A DNA stretch of 64,000 bases from Marinobacterium iners (lineage in GTDB: Bacteria; Pseudomonadota; Gammaproteobacteria; Pseudomonadales; Balneatricaceae), in assembly GCF_017310015.1 (NCBI RefSeq), contig NZ_CP022297.1, positions 3,224,001-3,288,000 on the forward strand, read 5' to 3'. The position numbers and the translations under genes are program-made. Position 1 is the first letter of the stretch. Every line of letters starts with the position of its first letter. The notes beneath the pieces were generated by a model. The model was not told the origin of the DNA and searched no databases. It saw only the letters and a list, made by a program, of their open reading frames with translations. This document shows positions 28,362 through 36,950 of the stretch, piece after piece.

Positions 28362-29633
28362 CTAACGTACACAGGGTATATCCTCCCAGCGCGTGGTGTA
28401 AGAGGGAGACAGCCGTTCCCGTTTCATCGCCCACCCGGTGCGCATGCCCTGCCCGGCAAAAAACACCTGCCCACGACCGCTTTGGTTGATGTGATCCAGC
28501 ACCTGCATCAGCTCTCGACTGCCAGGGGACGCCGTCGGTGTATCAAACAGCTCGGGCTGGTAGCAGCCGGGTGCATGAAAATCTCCCAGCATAACGCCCG
28601 CTTTCATGTAGAGGTGATCATCGCGCCAGAGCTGACGCAGCAGCAGGACGGCTCGATTGATAATCACTCGACTGTCGTCATCGGGAATTGGCAGCTCGGC
28701 CGTGGCTGTATTGCTGTAAAAGGGTTCTCCCGGTCGAAAGGGGCTGGTACGGATAAAGACACTGACCACTTTGGCGAACTGGCCTTCCTGCCGCAGCTTT
28801 TCGGCGGCACGTGCTGCATAGGTGCAGACCGCCTGCTTCATCTCTTCAAATTGACTGATGCGCTGGCCGAATGAACGGCTGCAGATAATCTGCTGCTTCA
28901 CCGCAGGCTGCTGCTCCAGTGACAGGCAGGACTCACCATTCAGTTCTCGGATGGTGCGCTCCAGCACCACCGAAAAGCGCTGGCGAGCCAACCGAGGAGG
29001 CATGGCCGCCAGGTCAGCTGCCGTTTGCACACCCTGCTCCTGCAGCTGTCGATTCAAGCGCCGCCCAACGCCCCACACATCACTGACCGGTACCCGCTGC
29101 AGCAGGCGTCGCTGGCGCTCGGGGCAGCTCAGATCGACGACTCCGCCTGTGGCCGGATACTGCTTGGCTGCATGATTGGCAAGCTTAGCCAAGGTCTTGG
29201 TCGGTGCAATGCCAACACCGGTGGCAATTCCTGTCCAGCGCAGGACCCGTTGGCGCATTTGCTGGCCAAATGTTTCAAGGCAATGAATATGATTAACGCC
29301 AGTGAGATCAAGAAAGGCCTCATCGATGGAATAAACCTCGACTGCCGGTGCCATGTCTTCAAGCACACTCATCACTCGGGCTGACATGTCGGCATACAGG
29401 GCATAATTGGAAGAGAAAACCGCCACCCCATAACGCCGGGCCAGTGCCTGAATCTGAAAAAACGGCACAGCCATACCAATTCCCAGCGCTTTGGCCTCAG
29501 GCGAACGTGCCACCACGCAGCCATCGTTGTTCGACAACACCACAACCGGAGAATGTTTAAGGTCAGGCCGGAATAGCTTCTCACAGGAGGCATAGAAGCT
29601 GTTACAGTCGACCAGTGCGAAGGTTTTGCTCAT
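28362..29633 (-). CDS. umuC: DNA polymerase V catalytic subunit UmuC
   Basis: Y-family translesion polymerase. 423 aa, the usual length. FALVDCNSFYASCEKLF holds the first catalytic aspartate and steric-gate region; YSIDEAFLDL holds the catalytic D-E pair; the little-finger domain follows from about 240. Overlaps umuD by 4 bases (ATGA). LexA control through the box upstream of umuD. Confidence 0.97.
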   Translation of the reverse strand: MSKTFALVDCNSFYASCEKLFRPDLKHSPVVVLSNNDGCVVARSPEAKALGIGMAVPFFQIQALARRYGVAVFSSNYALYADMSARVMSVLEDMAPAVEVYSIDEAFLDLTGVNHIHCLETFGQQMRQRVLRWTGIATGVGIAPTKTLAKLANHAAKQYPATGGVVDLSCPERQRRLLQRVPVSDVWGVGRRLNRQLQEQGVQTAADLAAMPPRLARQRFSVVLERTIRELNGESCLSLEQQPAVKQQIICSRSFGQRISQFEEMKQAVCTYAARAAEKLRQEGQFAKVVSVFIRTSPFRPGEPFYSNTATAELPIPDDDSRVIINRAVLLLRQLWRDDHLYMKAGVMLGDFHAPGCYQPELFDTPTASPGSRELMQVLDHINQSGRGQVFFAGQGMRTGWAMKRERLSPSYTTRWEDIPCVR

Positions 29634-30061
29634 CCGCGCCTCATCTGTCTGACGACACCGACTACAACACCGAATATCTCCAACTCCTGCTCGGCTCTCA
29701 CTTCAATGACCGGATAGCGACGGTTGCGCGGCAGCAGCCTGGGAGCAGGCTTCAGTTGCAACTCCTTGACCGTAAAATCGTTGTCGAGACTGGCTACAAC
29801 CGTATCCCCACTGACAGCCTCCAGCGAACGATCCACCACCAAAATGTCCCCCGGACAGATACCGGCTTCAAGCATGGAGTCACCACGAACCCGAACAAAA
29901 AAAGTGGCGGCCGGACGCTGGACACACAATTGATTCAAATCCAGCACCTGCTCCACATAGTCCTGCGCAGGCGAGGGAAACCCGGCACAGACCGATTCCA
30001 GTTGCAGAGGAATCCACAGCGGCTGAAACACTCCACCCCGACCGATAATCACTGCTGACAT
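29630..30061 (-). CDS. umuD: UmuD, self-cleaving accessory subunit of DNA polymerase V
   Basis: 143 aa LexA-like S24 peptidase. Cleavage site Ala26-Gly27 in VCAGFPSPAQDY, catalytic Ser62 (RGDSM) and Lys99 (FTVKE). RecA filaments stimulate cleavage to UmuD', which joins UmuC. All catalytic residues present. A 16-base LexA box begins 19 bases before its ATG. Confidence 0.97.
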   Translation of the reverse strand: MSAVIIGRGGVFQPLWIPLQLESVCAGFPSPAQDYVEQVLDLNQLCVQRPAATFFVRVRGDSMLEAGICPGDILVVDRSLEAVSGDTVVASLDNDFTVKELQLKPAPRLLPRNRRYPVIEVRAEQELEIFGVVVGVVRQMRRG

Positions 30062-30079
30062 AGCTGCTAACCCATTATT

Positions 30080-30095
30080 CTGTATTTATATACAG
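30080..30095 (-). promoter_or_regulatory. LexA (SOS) box of umuDC
   Basis: CTGTATTTATATACAG, a full CTG-N10-CAG site with AT-rich centre, close to the gammaproteobacterial consensus. It lies 19 bases upstream of umuD, so it should block transcription until the SOS response. It is also about 125 bases from the small plus-strand gene. Confidence 0.93.
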
Positions 30096-30222
30096 TATAA
30101 TATCGTTCACCGGAGAGCTGTCCAGTGAAGATTCATGCACTTGTCATAACACCCTCTTGTGCAGCGCAGCAGACGTCACTATAATACTAATGTCTAACAC
30201 ACAAAGCTTGGGGAGTGTTGTT

Positions 30223-30459
30223 ATGAAATTCAATCAATACACCGGTATTCCAAATGATGATCGCCGCATCCAGCAGGAGCTGATCGCCATGGGATATGCA
30301 GATCAGCCCTACAAGGCTGAGCCCGGCGCACTGTCGAAGCTGCTGTCTCAGACCGCAGAATTTCTGACCTGGATGCGCTGGAAGGGTGAAGTTGGCGTAT
30401 ACGGATGCCGTATCGGGGCAGACGCTGCCCGCCGGATGGAGGCAGTAACGGCTGCCTGA
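30223..30459 (+). CDS. Small hypothetical protein, 78 aa
   Basis: ATG 30223 has GGGGAG about 9 bases upstream and the gene ends before a strong terminator, so it looks real and monocistronic. Sequence MKFNQYTGIPNDDRRIQQEL is followed by a helix, a Trp-rich piece (FLTWMRWKGEVGVYG) and a short tail. I do not recognise the family. Divergent from umuDC with the LexA box in between, but the box is far from its start, so SOS control is uncertain. Confidence 0.6.
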   Translation: MKFNQYTGIPNDDRRIQQELIAMGYADQPYKAEPGALSKLLSQTAEFLTWMRWKGEVGVYGCRIGADAARRMEAVTAA

Positions 30460-30506
30460 TCCTGACACTTCGGTGTTTTTCCTTATCTGTTGTTTGTTGT
30501 TATTCC

Positions 30507-30539
30507 ATCCGCTCCGGCTTGCCTGAGCGGATTTTTTTT
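30507..30539 (+). terminator. Rho-independent terminator
   Basis: Stem ATCCGCTC/GAGCGGAT (30507-30514 with 30525-30532), loop of 10, followed by eight T. Ends the 78-aa gene and isolates it from the flavoprotein gene. Confidence 0.9.
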
Positions 30540-30654
30540 GCCCGTCTATACTGCATTGACCTGCGACAGTATGCCGCAGGTTGTCAAAGCGCTACGTTGT
30601 GTATACTTTATAAGTAATATACTTATTATTAAAAGTAATAACGGAGGCGCAACC

Positions 30655-31986
30655 ATGCACCCCTTTAAAGCTTCAGTACCTCAAAATCCCGGACGCCGCC
30701 GAATTCTGCAGATGGGGGCAGGCGCAACCGCTCTGTCTGCTCTGCCCTTCGGCTCAGCCTTTGCTCGTCAGGGCAGCAATGCACGCATCGTCATTCTTGG
30801 TGCTGGAGCTGCAGGCACCGCCATTGCCAATCGCCTCAACAACTCGCTTTCAGGCGCCAAAATCACCATCGCAGGTGAACGTCAACAACACCTGTACCAG
30901 CCCGGTTACACCCTGATCGCGTCAGGCCTCTGGCCCACTGACAAGGTCGCAACCAGTACCGCTGAATGGCTGCCATCCGGTGTCAGCTGGATTCCTTCTG
31001 ATGTCAGCGAGTTCATGCCAGACCAACGCAAGGTCAAACTGACAAATGGTCAGGTACTGGAATATGACCTGCTGGTCATCGCCACTGGCTGCCAGTTGAA
31101 CTACACCGATATTGAGGGCATGAGTACTGACCTTATCGGCCAAAAGGGTATCGGTAGCGTCTACGCCAGCCCTGCTGCGGCCAGTGCCACCAACATCCAG
31201 ATCGAGTCACTGATCAGCAAAGGGTCGGGACGCGCCATTTTTACCCTCAGCAATACCGCCATCAAATGTGCTGGCGCCCCACTGAAAATGACGTTTACCA
31301 CCCTGTCACGACTGGAGGATACCGGCAAGCGTGACCAATTCCAGGTGGACTTCTTTACTCCATTCCAGAACCGCGTGTTTTCAGTACCTGTATACAACGA
31401 TTTCGTGCTGAACCGCTGGCAGGAGCAACAGGTCGGCCTCCACGATCAGCGCACGCTGGTCGGTATTGATGCGAGCAGCAAAACTGCATTGTTCTCGTCA
31501 GAAGATGGCCAGACAAAACGGGAATCCTATGACTTTATCCATGTCGTTCCTCCAATGAGCGCACCGGATGCAGTACGCCAGAGTGAACTGGCCTGGCAGG
31601 AAGGACCCATGGCCAATCAGTGGCTTGAGATTGACCAGTACAATCTGCAACACCGCCGCTACCCCGAGATTTTCGGTGTCGGCGATGTTATCGGCACTCC
31701 CTTCGGCAAAACGGCCGCCAGTGTGAAGAAACAGGCTCCCGTAGCAGAGGCAAATATTCTGTCCTATCTGGCGGGCCAGCCCCTGCTGGCGAAGTATGAC
31801 GGCTACACCTCCTGCCCACTGATTACTTCAATTGGCCGTGCCGTGCTGGCCGAGTTCGGTTATGGCGGCGAACTGATGCCATCCTTCCCCTTCATCAGCC
31901 CGACCGAAGAGTCCTGGGCAGTGTGGGTAATGAAGGAAAAAATGCTGCAGCCGGCGTATTACGCCATGCTCAACGGACAGGTGTAG
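30655..31986 (+). CDS. Sulfide:quinone reductase-like FAD protein with Tat signal
   Basis: 443 aa from ATG 30655 (GGAGG upstream). A twin-arginine signal GRRRILQMGAGATAL (13-27) predicts export as a folded flavoprotein. The FAD loop VILGAGAAGTAIAN starts near 47. Three cysteines sit where SQR redox cysteines lie: Cys146 (ATGCQLNY), Cys205 (IKCAGAPLKM) and Cys387 (GYTSCPLIT). This supports oxidation of sulfide to polysulfide with electrons to quinone; flavocytochrome c sulfide dehydrogenase is the main alternative, but no cytochrome gene is adjacent. Followed 9 bases later by a small membrane protein gene. Confidence 0.85.
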   Translation: MHPFKASVPQNPGRRRILQMGAGATALSALPFGSAFARQGSNARIVILGAGAAGTAIANRLNNSLSGAKITIAGERQQHLYQPGYTLIASGLWPTDKVATSTAEWLPSGVSWIPSDVSEFMPDQRKVKLTNGQVLEYDLLVIATGCQLNYTDIEGMSTDLIGQKGIGSVYASPAAASATNIQIESLISKGSGRAIFTLSNTAIKCAGAPLKMTFTTLSRLEDTGKRDQFQVDFFTPFQNRVFSVPVYNDFVLNRWQEQQVGLHDQRTLVGIDASSKTALFSSEDGQTKRESYDFIHVVPPMSAPDAVRQSELAWQEGPMANQWLEIDQYNLQHRRYPEIFGVGDVIGTPFGKTAASVKKQAPVAEANILSYLAGQPLLAKYDGYTSCPLITSIGRAVLAEFGYGGELMPSFPFISPTEESWAVWVMKEKMLQPAYYAMLNGQV

Positions 31987-31995
31987 GAGGCAACA

Positions 31996-32310
31996 ATGAC
32001 TTTTGAAGGCGTCATCACGATTATTCTTTACTCGCTCAAGCCTTACTGGTGGTTATTGGTGCTTCTGCTGGTACCGCTGGTACTGACTCAGCTGTCAGGC
32101 TGGAAAAAGCATGGACCAAGACCCGGCTTCCTATACTTGCTGTGTGTCGTTGTAGGCATTGGAGCTGCACTGGTGGCCCCCGCACTGACAATGTCAAAAC
32201 TGAGCTATGTTGCGACAACAACCGATTGGCTGTCGCTGCTGGCCGTTGCTGTCGGGGCAGCCATTTACTGCTTCCTTCTGCTCAGCCCGGTACTGCGCCG
32301 AGCCTCCTGA
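31996..32310 (+). CDS. Small three-helix membrane protein paired with the SQR-like gene
   Basis: 104 aa with three predicted transmembrane helices (about 18-34, 44-64, 76-98) and a short basic loop. ATG has GGAGG just upstream and lies 9 bases after the flavoprotein, so co-transcription is nearly certain. It resembles DUF5368-type small proteins; that family label is from memory and tentative. It may anchor the exported flavoprotein or pass electrons to the quinone pool. Confidence 0.6.
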   Translation: MTFEGVITIILYSLKPYWWLLVLLLVPLVLTQLSGWKKHGPRPGFLYLLCVVVGIGAALVAPALTMSKLSYVATTTDWLSLLAVAVGAAIYCFLLLSPVLRRAS

Positions 32311-32392
32311 AAACGATCGGCTTGAAACTACCCGGAATCCATCCGGGTGGTTTCTGCGTACCCCAGACTGAGTAATTGTCGATGAGGTATGC

Positions 32393-33934
32393 ATGTCATC
32401 CCCCTGCCTGCGCCTGATTCTGGGCGACCAGCTAACACCGAACATCTCCAGTCTCAGGGATATGGCCCCTGAGCAGGATATGATTCTAATGTGTGAACTG
32501 GCCACTGAAGCCACCTATGTTCACCACCACAAGCAGAAGCTGGTATTGGTGTTGTCTGCCATGCGTCACTTTGCCCGTGAGTTGCGCCTGCTGGGCTTCA
32601 AGGTGCATTACGTTACGCTGGATGCACAGGACAACAGCGGCAGCTTCTTCAGCGAAATTGAATCCGTACTGGCTCGCTCAGGCTGCCGACATGTAGCACT
32701 GACGGAACCGGCCGAGTATCGCCTGCAGGATCAGTTCCGACATTGGCAGCAGCAGCACCCGCAATGGCAGATTGATATTCGCGAGGATGATCGTTTTCTC
32801 TGCAGCCATGATAACTTCCGACGCTGGGCTCAAGACCGCAAGCAGCTGCGAATGGAGTATTTCTATCGACAGTTACGCCAGGAATACGGCATTTTGATGG
32901 AACAGGGCCAACCGGCTGGCGGGCAATGGAATTTTGACCGGGAAAACCGCAAGCCGCTGCCGGCCAATAGGGTCATGCCGACACAGCCTCAGTTCATGCC
33001 TGATGAGATCACGCTGGATGTCATCAAGCTTGTTGAAAGTCGCTTCGGGCAGCACTTCGGGTCTCTTGAGTCGTTCAACCATGCCGTCACACGGGAACAG
33101 GCCCTGCTGCAACTATCACATTTTCTGGACAGCTCACTCCCCCTGTTTGGCGACTACCAGGATGCCATGCGTCAAGACGAGCCCTGGCTGTACCACTCTC
33201 TGCTCAGCACCAGCATCAACCTGGGATTACTCCATCCACTGGAAGTGATTCAGGCGGCACAGGAGCGATGGCAGCAGGGGCAGGCTCCCTTGAATGCCGT
33301 GGAAGGTTTCATTCGCCAGATTATGGGTTGGCGTGAGTATGTTCGGGGCTTGTACTGGCTACATATGCCCGAATATGCCAGCCGCAATTACCTGAATGCC
33401 TACCGCTCGTTGCCCTCGTTTTTCTGGAGTGCCGACACCGATTTGAACTGTTTGCAGCAGTGCATTTCACAAACACGTGACTACGCCTACGCACACCATA
33501 TTCAGCGTTTGATGGTGATCGGCAATTTCGCTCTGCTCGCCGGACTTGACCCAGAGCAGGTCAGCCACTGGTATCTGGAAGTCTATGCCGATGCCTACGA
33601 GTGGGTTGAGTTGCCGAACGTACTGGGCATGGTACTTTTTGCGGACGGTGGCGAGATGGCCAGCAAGCCCTATGCTGCAAGCGGCGCCTACATCAACCGC
33701 ATGTCGAATTACTGCAAACACTGTCGCTATGACGTACGCCGCAAGTCCGGACCCGATGCCTGCCCATTCAACTACCTGTATTGGGACTTTATGGCGAGGC
33801 ATGAGTCATTGCTGAGCCAAAATCCGCGACTTGGACTGACCTACCGGCAGCTGCACAAAATGGATGAAGAGCAACAACAGGTGCTGAAGCAAAGTGCCCG
33901 CATATTTCTGAAGTCGCTCGATCAGACAGACTAG
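32393..33934 (+). CDS. Iron-sulfur bacterial cryptochrome/(6-4) photolyase
   Basis: 513 aa, PhrB-like FeS-BCP family: light-driven repair of (6-4) photoproducts with FAD, a lumazine-type antenna and a 4Fe-4S cluster. Starts with the Rossmann-like segment CLRLILGDQLTP. GFIRQIMGWREYVRGLYW and LFADGGEMASKPY line the FAD site. Cluster ligands are likely Cys353 or Cys357 with Cys441, Cys444 (NYCKHCRYD) and Cys457 (GPDACPFNY). Its end overlaps the convergent receiver-TPR gene by 4 bases. Confidence 0.9.
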   Translation: MSSPCLRLILGDQLTPNISSLRDMAPEQDMILMCELATEATYVHHHKQKLVLVLSAMRHFARELRLLGFKVHYVTLDAQDNSGSFFSEIESVLARSGCRHVALTEPAEYRLQDQFRHWQQQHPQWQIDIREDDRFLCSHDNFRRWAQDRKQLRMEYFYRQLRQEYGILMEQGQPAGGQWNFDRENRKPLPANRVMPTQPQFMPDEITLDVIKLVESRFGQHFGSLESFNHAVTREQALLQLSHFLDSSLPLFGDYQDAMRQDEPWLYHSLLSTSINLGLLHPLEVIQAAQERWQQGQAPLNAVEGFIRQIMGWREYVRGLYWLHMPEYASRNYLNAYRSLPSFFWSADTDLNCLQQCISQTRDYAYAHHIQRLMVIGNFALLAGLDPEQVSHWYLEVYADAYEWVELPNVLGMVLFADGGEMASKPYAASGAYINRMSNYCKHCRYDVRRKSGPDACPFNYLYWDFMARHESLLSQNPRLGLTYRQLHKMDEEQQQVLKQSARIFLKSLDQTD

Positions 33935-35544
33935 CGCAGCAGCACCCCTAGAGAGCCTTCCGGCAGTTCGGACAACGGCATGCGACGGAAGGTTTTCAAT
34001 TGGCTTTGACGCAGTTTTTCCACCGCTTCAAGTGGCAGGCGGTCTGTCAGACGCAGGTAGCGATCCACCATTTTGAGGCGCTCGTCTCGTTTGGCTTCCT
34101 GATCCCGCGCAACCTCAAGAAACAGCTGTGCCAGATTAAGCAGGGCCGGCACATTGCCGGGATCATATTCGATGGCAAGACCAAAATAGCGGATCGCCTG
34201 AGAGCCCTTGCCGGCCAGGTAGTGTTTGACCCCAAGCCGATTGACCTTGTCGCTCATTTCCGGGTCTCGACGAACCTGACGAGGCGCCTCTCTGGCCGAA
34301 TCGTGCTCTGGTTCCGGTTCCAGCACAGGTACCGGATCGCCCGACAGGGTCAGACGCTCGCGTTCAAGCTGCAAAGGCTGACTGAGAGCAGCATTTCGGC
34401 GCTGGGCCTCCTCACTCAACCGCCGAGCCTCTTCCTGATCGCCCATATCCTCGCTTGCCTGAGCCCGCAACAGGGCTGTTCTGACCTTCAGCGCAGGATC
34501 CTTGGAAAAGTTGTATTCGGCATTGTTCAGAATGGAGTCCATATCATTGCGCAGCTCGATCTGGCGCCGCGAATCTGCACTTTTCATTTCGAGCCGCCTG
34601 ATGTTCGCCAACCGCAGGTAGGGCTCCGGTGAGCGGTAGCAGCTACGCCGACCCAGCACGATCGATTTTCGGTAAGCACCTTCGGCCAGTTCAAGCACAC
34701 GAGTCTGGGTCGCAACCCGCCCTAGTTCCATCTGCCGAGGAATACCCAGCGGAGCCTTGGCGGTCGCAACTTTAAGTGTCTCTCGCGCCTGTTCCAGATC
34801 ACCGTTCTTTTCATGCACTTGAGCGCGCAGATCATATGCCGCGATCAGCAGTGGATAACTCTCGATCAAACTGTCGAGTAAATCTCCTGCTTCACTCAGC
34901 CTCTGCATTCCGATTAATGCCTGCGCCATGCACAGCCCCGTATCCTTGTCGGGATCTTGCCAGAAAATCGGTTCAAGCACCTCATAGGCCTCATCCGCTC
35001 GACCCAGCTGAGTCAAGAGGTTGGCTTTGATACGACGTGCATAATCAATGTTGGGATCATGCCGAGGGATGTCATCGCAGGCCAGGACAGCACCCTCAAG
35101 ATCACCCACCTCAATCGACTGCTCTACCGGCCTCAGCATCTGTTTGCGCAGCACCAGCTGGTCGAGCCGACTCTTGAGTTCATCAATGGAAAAAGGGCGT
35201 GTCAGCAGGTCATCAGGCCGACTGTCGATGGCGTGAAGCACCACCTCCTGTGAGGCATCACTGGTCATGAAGATCCAGCCAGCTGTAGGACGGATATAAC
35301 CGAGAAAGCGAGCTTCCTCAAGCAGCTGCATACCCGTCACGGCGTCACTGCTGTTATGACCAAGCAGGATAATATCGAATTGTTCCTCCTCGATCAGCTG
35401 CAACACTTTTTCGTTCACGGTGGTTGCTTTCAGGTTTCTGACGCCAAGCTCACGCAGCATGTAGTAGATCGTAGAGCGCAGGTTACCGCTGCTGTCGATC
35501 AGCAAAACGTTCTTGTCGGAGTAATCTACCTTGCGTGAAGCCAC
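33931..35544 (-). CDS. Receiver-domain protein with TPR tail, degenerate phospho-site
   Basis: 537 aa. Residues about 10-135 form a CheY-like receiver, but the phospho-acceptor region reads IILLGHNSSDAVTG, so the usual aspartate after the third strand is missing, and the conserved lysine is replaced (LTRPF). The conserved Thr is kept (FMTSD). Residues about 140-520 are TPR-type helices broken by an acidic linker (VPVLEPEPEHDSARE, about 405-420). No output DNA-binding or enzymatic domain. Likely a scaffold whose receiver is not phosphorylated; partner unknown. Confidence 0.8.
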   Translation of the reverse strand: MASRKVDYSDKNVLLIDSSGNLRSTIYYMLRELGVRNLKATTVNEKVLQLIEEEQFDIILLGHNSSDAVTGMQLLEEARFLGYIRPTAGWIFMTSDASQEVVLHAIDSRPDDLLTRPFSIDELKSRLDQLVLRKQMLRPVEQSIEVGDLEGAVLACDDIPRHDPNIDYARRIKANLLTQLGRADEAYEVLEPIFWQDPDKDTGLCMAQALIGMQRLSEAGDLLDSLIESYPLLIAAYDLRAQVHEKNGDLEQARETLKVATAKAPLGIPRQMELGRVATQTRVLELAEGAYRKSIVLGRRSCYRSPEPYLRLANIRRLEMKSADSRRQIELRNDMDSILNNAEYNFSKDPALKVRTALLRAQASEDMGDQEEARRLSEEAQRRNAALSQPLQLERERLTLSGDPVPVLEPEPEHDSAREAPRQVRRDPEMSDKVNRLGVKHYLAGKGSQAIRYFGLAIEYDPGNVPALLNLAQLFLEVARDQEAKRDERLKMVDRYLRLTDRLPLEAVEKLRQSQLKTFRRMPLSELPEGSLGVLLR

Positions 35545-35872
35545 CGTGGCCTATCCACCCTATGCCAAACACTGTGTACCGACACACAAGGGCCGGCAAT
35601 CAGCAATGAGTATACAGGGCATGGGCACACGCAAGAAGTATTCACGCAATGAGGAGGGGGATAAAAAAACACCGAGCGTTGGGTGAGAACACTCGGTGCA
35701 GAAGACAGTTCTATGCTGTGTGGACACTATAAAGAACCTGATGGCGGCACGGCATGACAACGATCAATAGTTGGGTTAACCGCATGATAAAGACCGTCTT
35801 AAGACCAAGGCCTAAGCCTCTCGGGACGCCTTTTCCTCTAGAATGTTGACAGTAGAGGAGTATGCTAAAGCC
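35545..35872. other. 328-base gap between receiver-TPR gene and HDAC-like gene
   Basis: No protein gene seen. It should hold both divergent promoters. It contains one strong minus-strand terminator (separate entry) with no gene ending at it. Confidence 0.6.
35661..35698 (-). terminator. Orphan rho-independent terminator on the minus strand
   Basis: Read on the minus strand: CACCGAG-T-GTT, loop CTCACCC, AAC-G-CTCGGTG (11-bp stem with one G-U pair) followed by seven T. On the plus strand the mismatch is A-C and no T-tract follows, so it works in the minus direction. It lies about 120 bases before the receiver-TPR start and after no recognised gene. Confidence 0.8.
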
Positions 35873-36805
35873 ATGACAACAGCATTTATCACCCACAAGG
35901 ACTGCATGCTGCACAATATGGGGCCGGAACACCCGGAGAGCCCCGTGCGGCTGGTTGCCATTAACAAGGTACTGCAACGCACCGGGTTGCTGGATCAGCT
36001 GGATCAGCTGACCGCTGTTGAGGTAACTGAAGAGCAGATATTACTCGCACACCACCACCTGCACCAGAAGCGGCTGGAAATGAAAGTTCCGGACTCGGGC
36101 GTGGTCTATACCGATGACGATACGGCCCTGTGTCCAGATTCTCTGAAGGCGGCAAGCCTGGCTGCCGGTGGCGTCATTCTTGCGACCAATCGCGTCCTGA
36201 GCGGTAAGGCCGAAAACGCATTTTGTGCGGTCCGCCCGCCGGGCCATCACGCCGAATACAATCTGGCCATGGGCTTCTGCTTCTATAACAACATTGCCAT
36301 CGGCGCTGCCCACTCACTGCAGCAAGCAGGCATAGAACGAGTGGCCATTCTCGATTTCGACGTACATCACTGCAACGGTACTGTCGATATTTTCAAAGAC
36401 CGCCCGGAAGTGCTGGTCTGTTCGACGTTCCAGCACCCCTACTACCCGGAGCGCTATCACGAAATCGATCGAGCCAACATCATCAACTGCCCAATACCGG
36501 CTCACAGCGATCCAAGTCTGTTTCATGATGCCATTGAAAAGTGCTGGCTGCCGGCACTTGAGGCGCACAAGCCCGACATGATCTTTATCTCGGCAGGCTT
36601 TGATGCCCACAAGGAAGACCCGATGGCAGACCTGAATCTGGATGAAGAGGATTACCGCTGGGTCACTCAGAAAATAAAAGCGTTTGCCGACCGCCACTGT
36701 CAGGGCCGAATCGTGTCTGTTCTTGAGGGCGGATATAACCCGGTGCCGCTGGCCTTCAGTGTACAGGCACACCTGGAAGTACTGGCCGGATTTTCAGAAG
36801 GCTGA
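35873..36805 (+). CDS. Histone-deacetylase-family amidohydrolase
   Basis: 310 aa from ATG 35873 (MTTAFITHKDCMLHNMG); an upstream in-frame ATG at 35843 is possible. Zinc hydrolase fold with RPPGHHA (tandem histidines), FDVHHCNGT (metal Asp/His) and FISAGFDAHKEDP (metal Asp). Bacterial relatives remove acetyl or related acyl groups from polyamines or other small molecules (class II HDAC/AcuC/AphA-like). Substrate unknown. Its natural terminator has been split by the adjacent insertion sequence. Confidence 0.88.
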   Translation: MTTAFITHKDCMLHNMGPEHPESPVRLVAINKVLQRTGLLDQLDQLTAVEVTEEQILLAHHHLHQKRLEMKVPDSGVVYTDDDTALCPDSLKAASLAAGGVILATNRVLSGKAENAFCAVRPPGHHAEYNLAMGFCFYNNIAIGAAHSLQQAGIERVAILDFDVHHCNGTVDIFKDRPEVLVCSTFQHPYYPERYHEIDRANIINCPIPAHSDPSLFHDAIEKCWLPALEAHKPDMIFISAGFDAHKEDPMADLNLDEEDYRWVTQKIKAFADRHCQGRIVSVLEGGYNPVPLAFSVQAHLEVLAGFSEG

Positions 36806-36841
36806 CGCAAGACGCGACACTCGCACAAACGAAAAATGCTG

Positions 36842-36849
36842 CCGATGGG
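36842..36849. repeat. Left copy of 8-bp target duplication (CCGATGGG)
   Basis: Direct repeat flanking the insertion sequence; matches 38125-38132 exactly. Confidence 0.85.
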
Positions 36850-36881
36850 CCACTGCTGTCCCATAAATGGCAGCAAATGAG

Positions 36882-36950
36882 AAAGCCTGAATCCAAGTGA
36901 GTAAAATGAGAGTGCGACCAAACACTCTACTCACAAAGGATTCAGGCTTT
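36882..36950 (+). promoter_or_regulatory. Leader hairpin masking the transposase start
   Basis: AAAGCCTGAATCC (36882-36894) is exactly complementary to GGATTCAGGCTTT (36938-36950). Inner arms GTGAGT/ACTCAC and AGAGTG/CACTCT extend the stem. The right arm covers the ribosome-binding AAAGGA and reaches into the TTG start. Transcripts entering from outside would fold and be untranslated, as known for IS10 and IS50. Confidence 0.75.
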
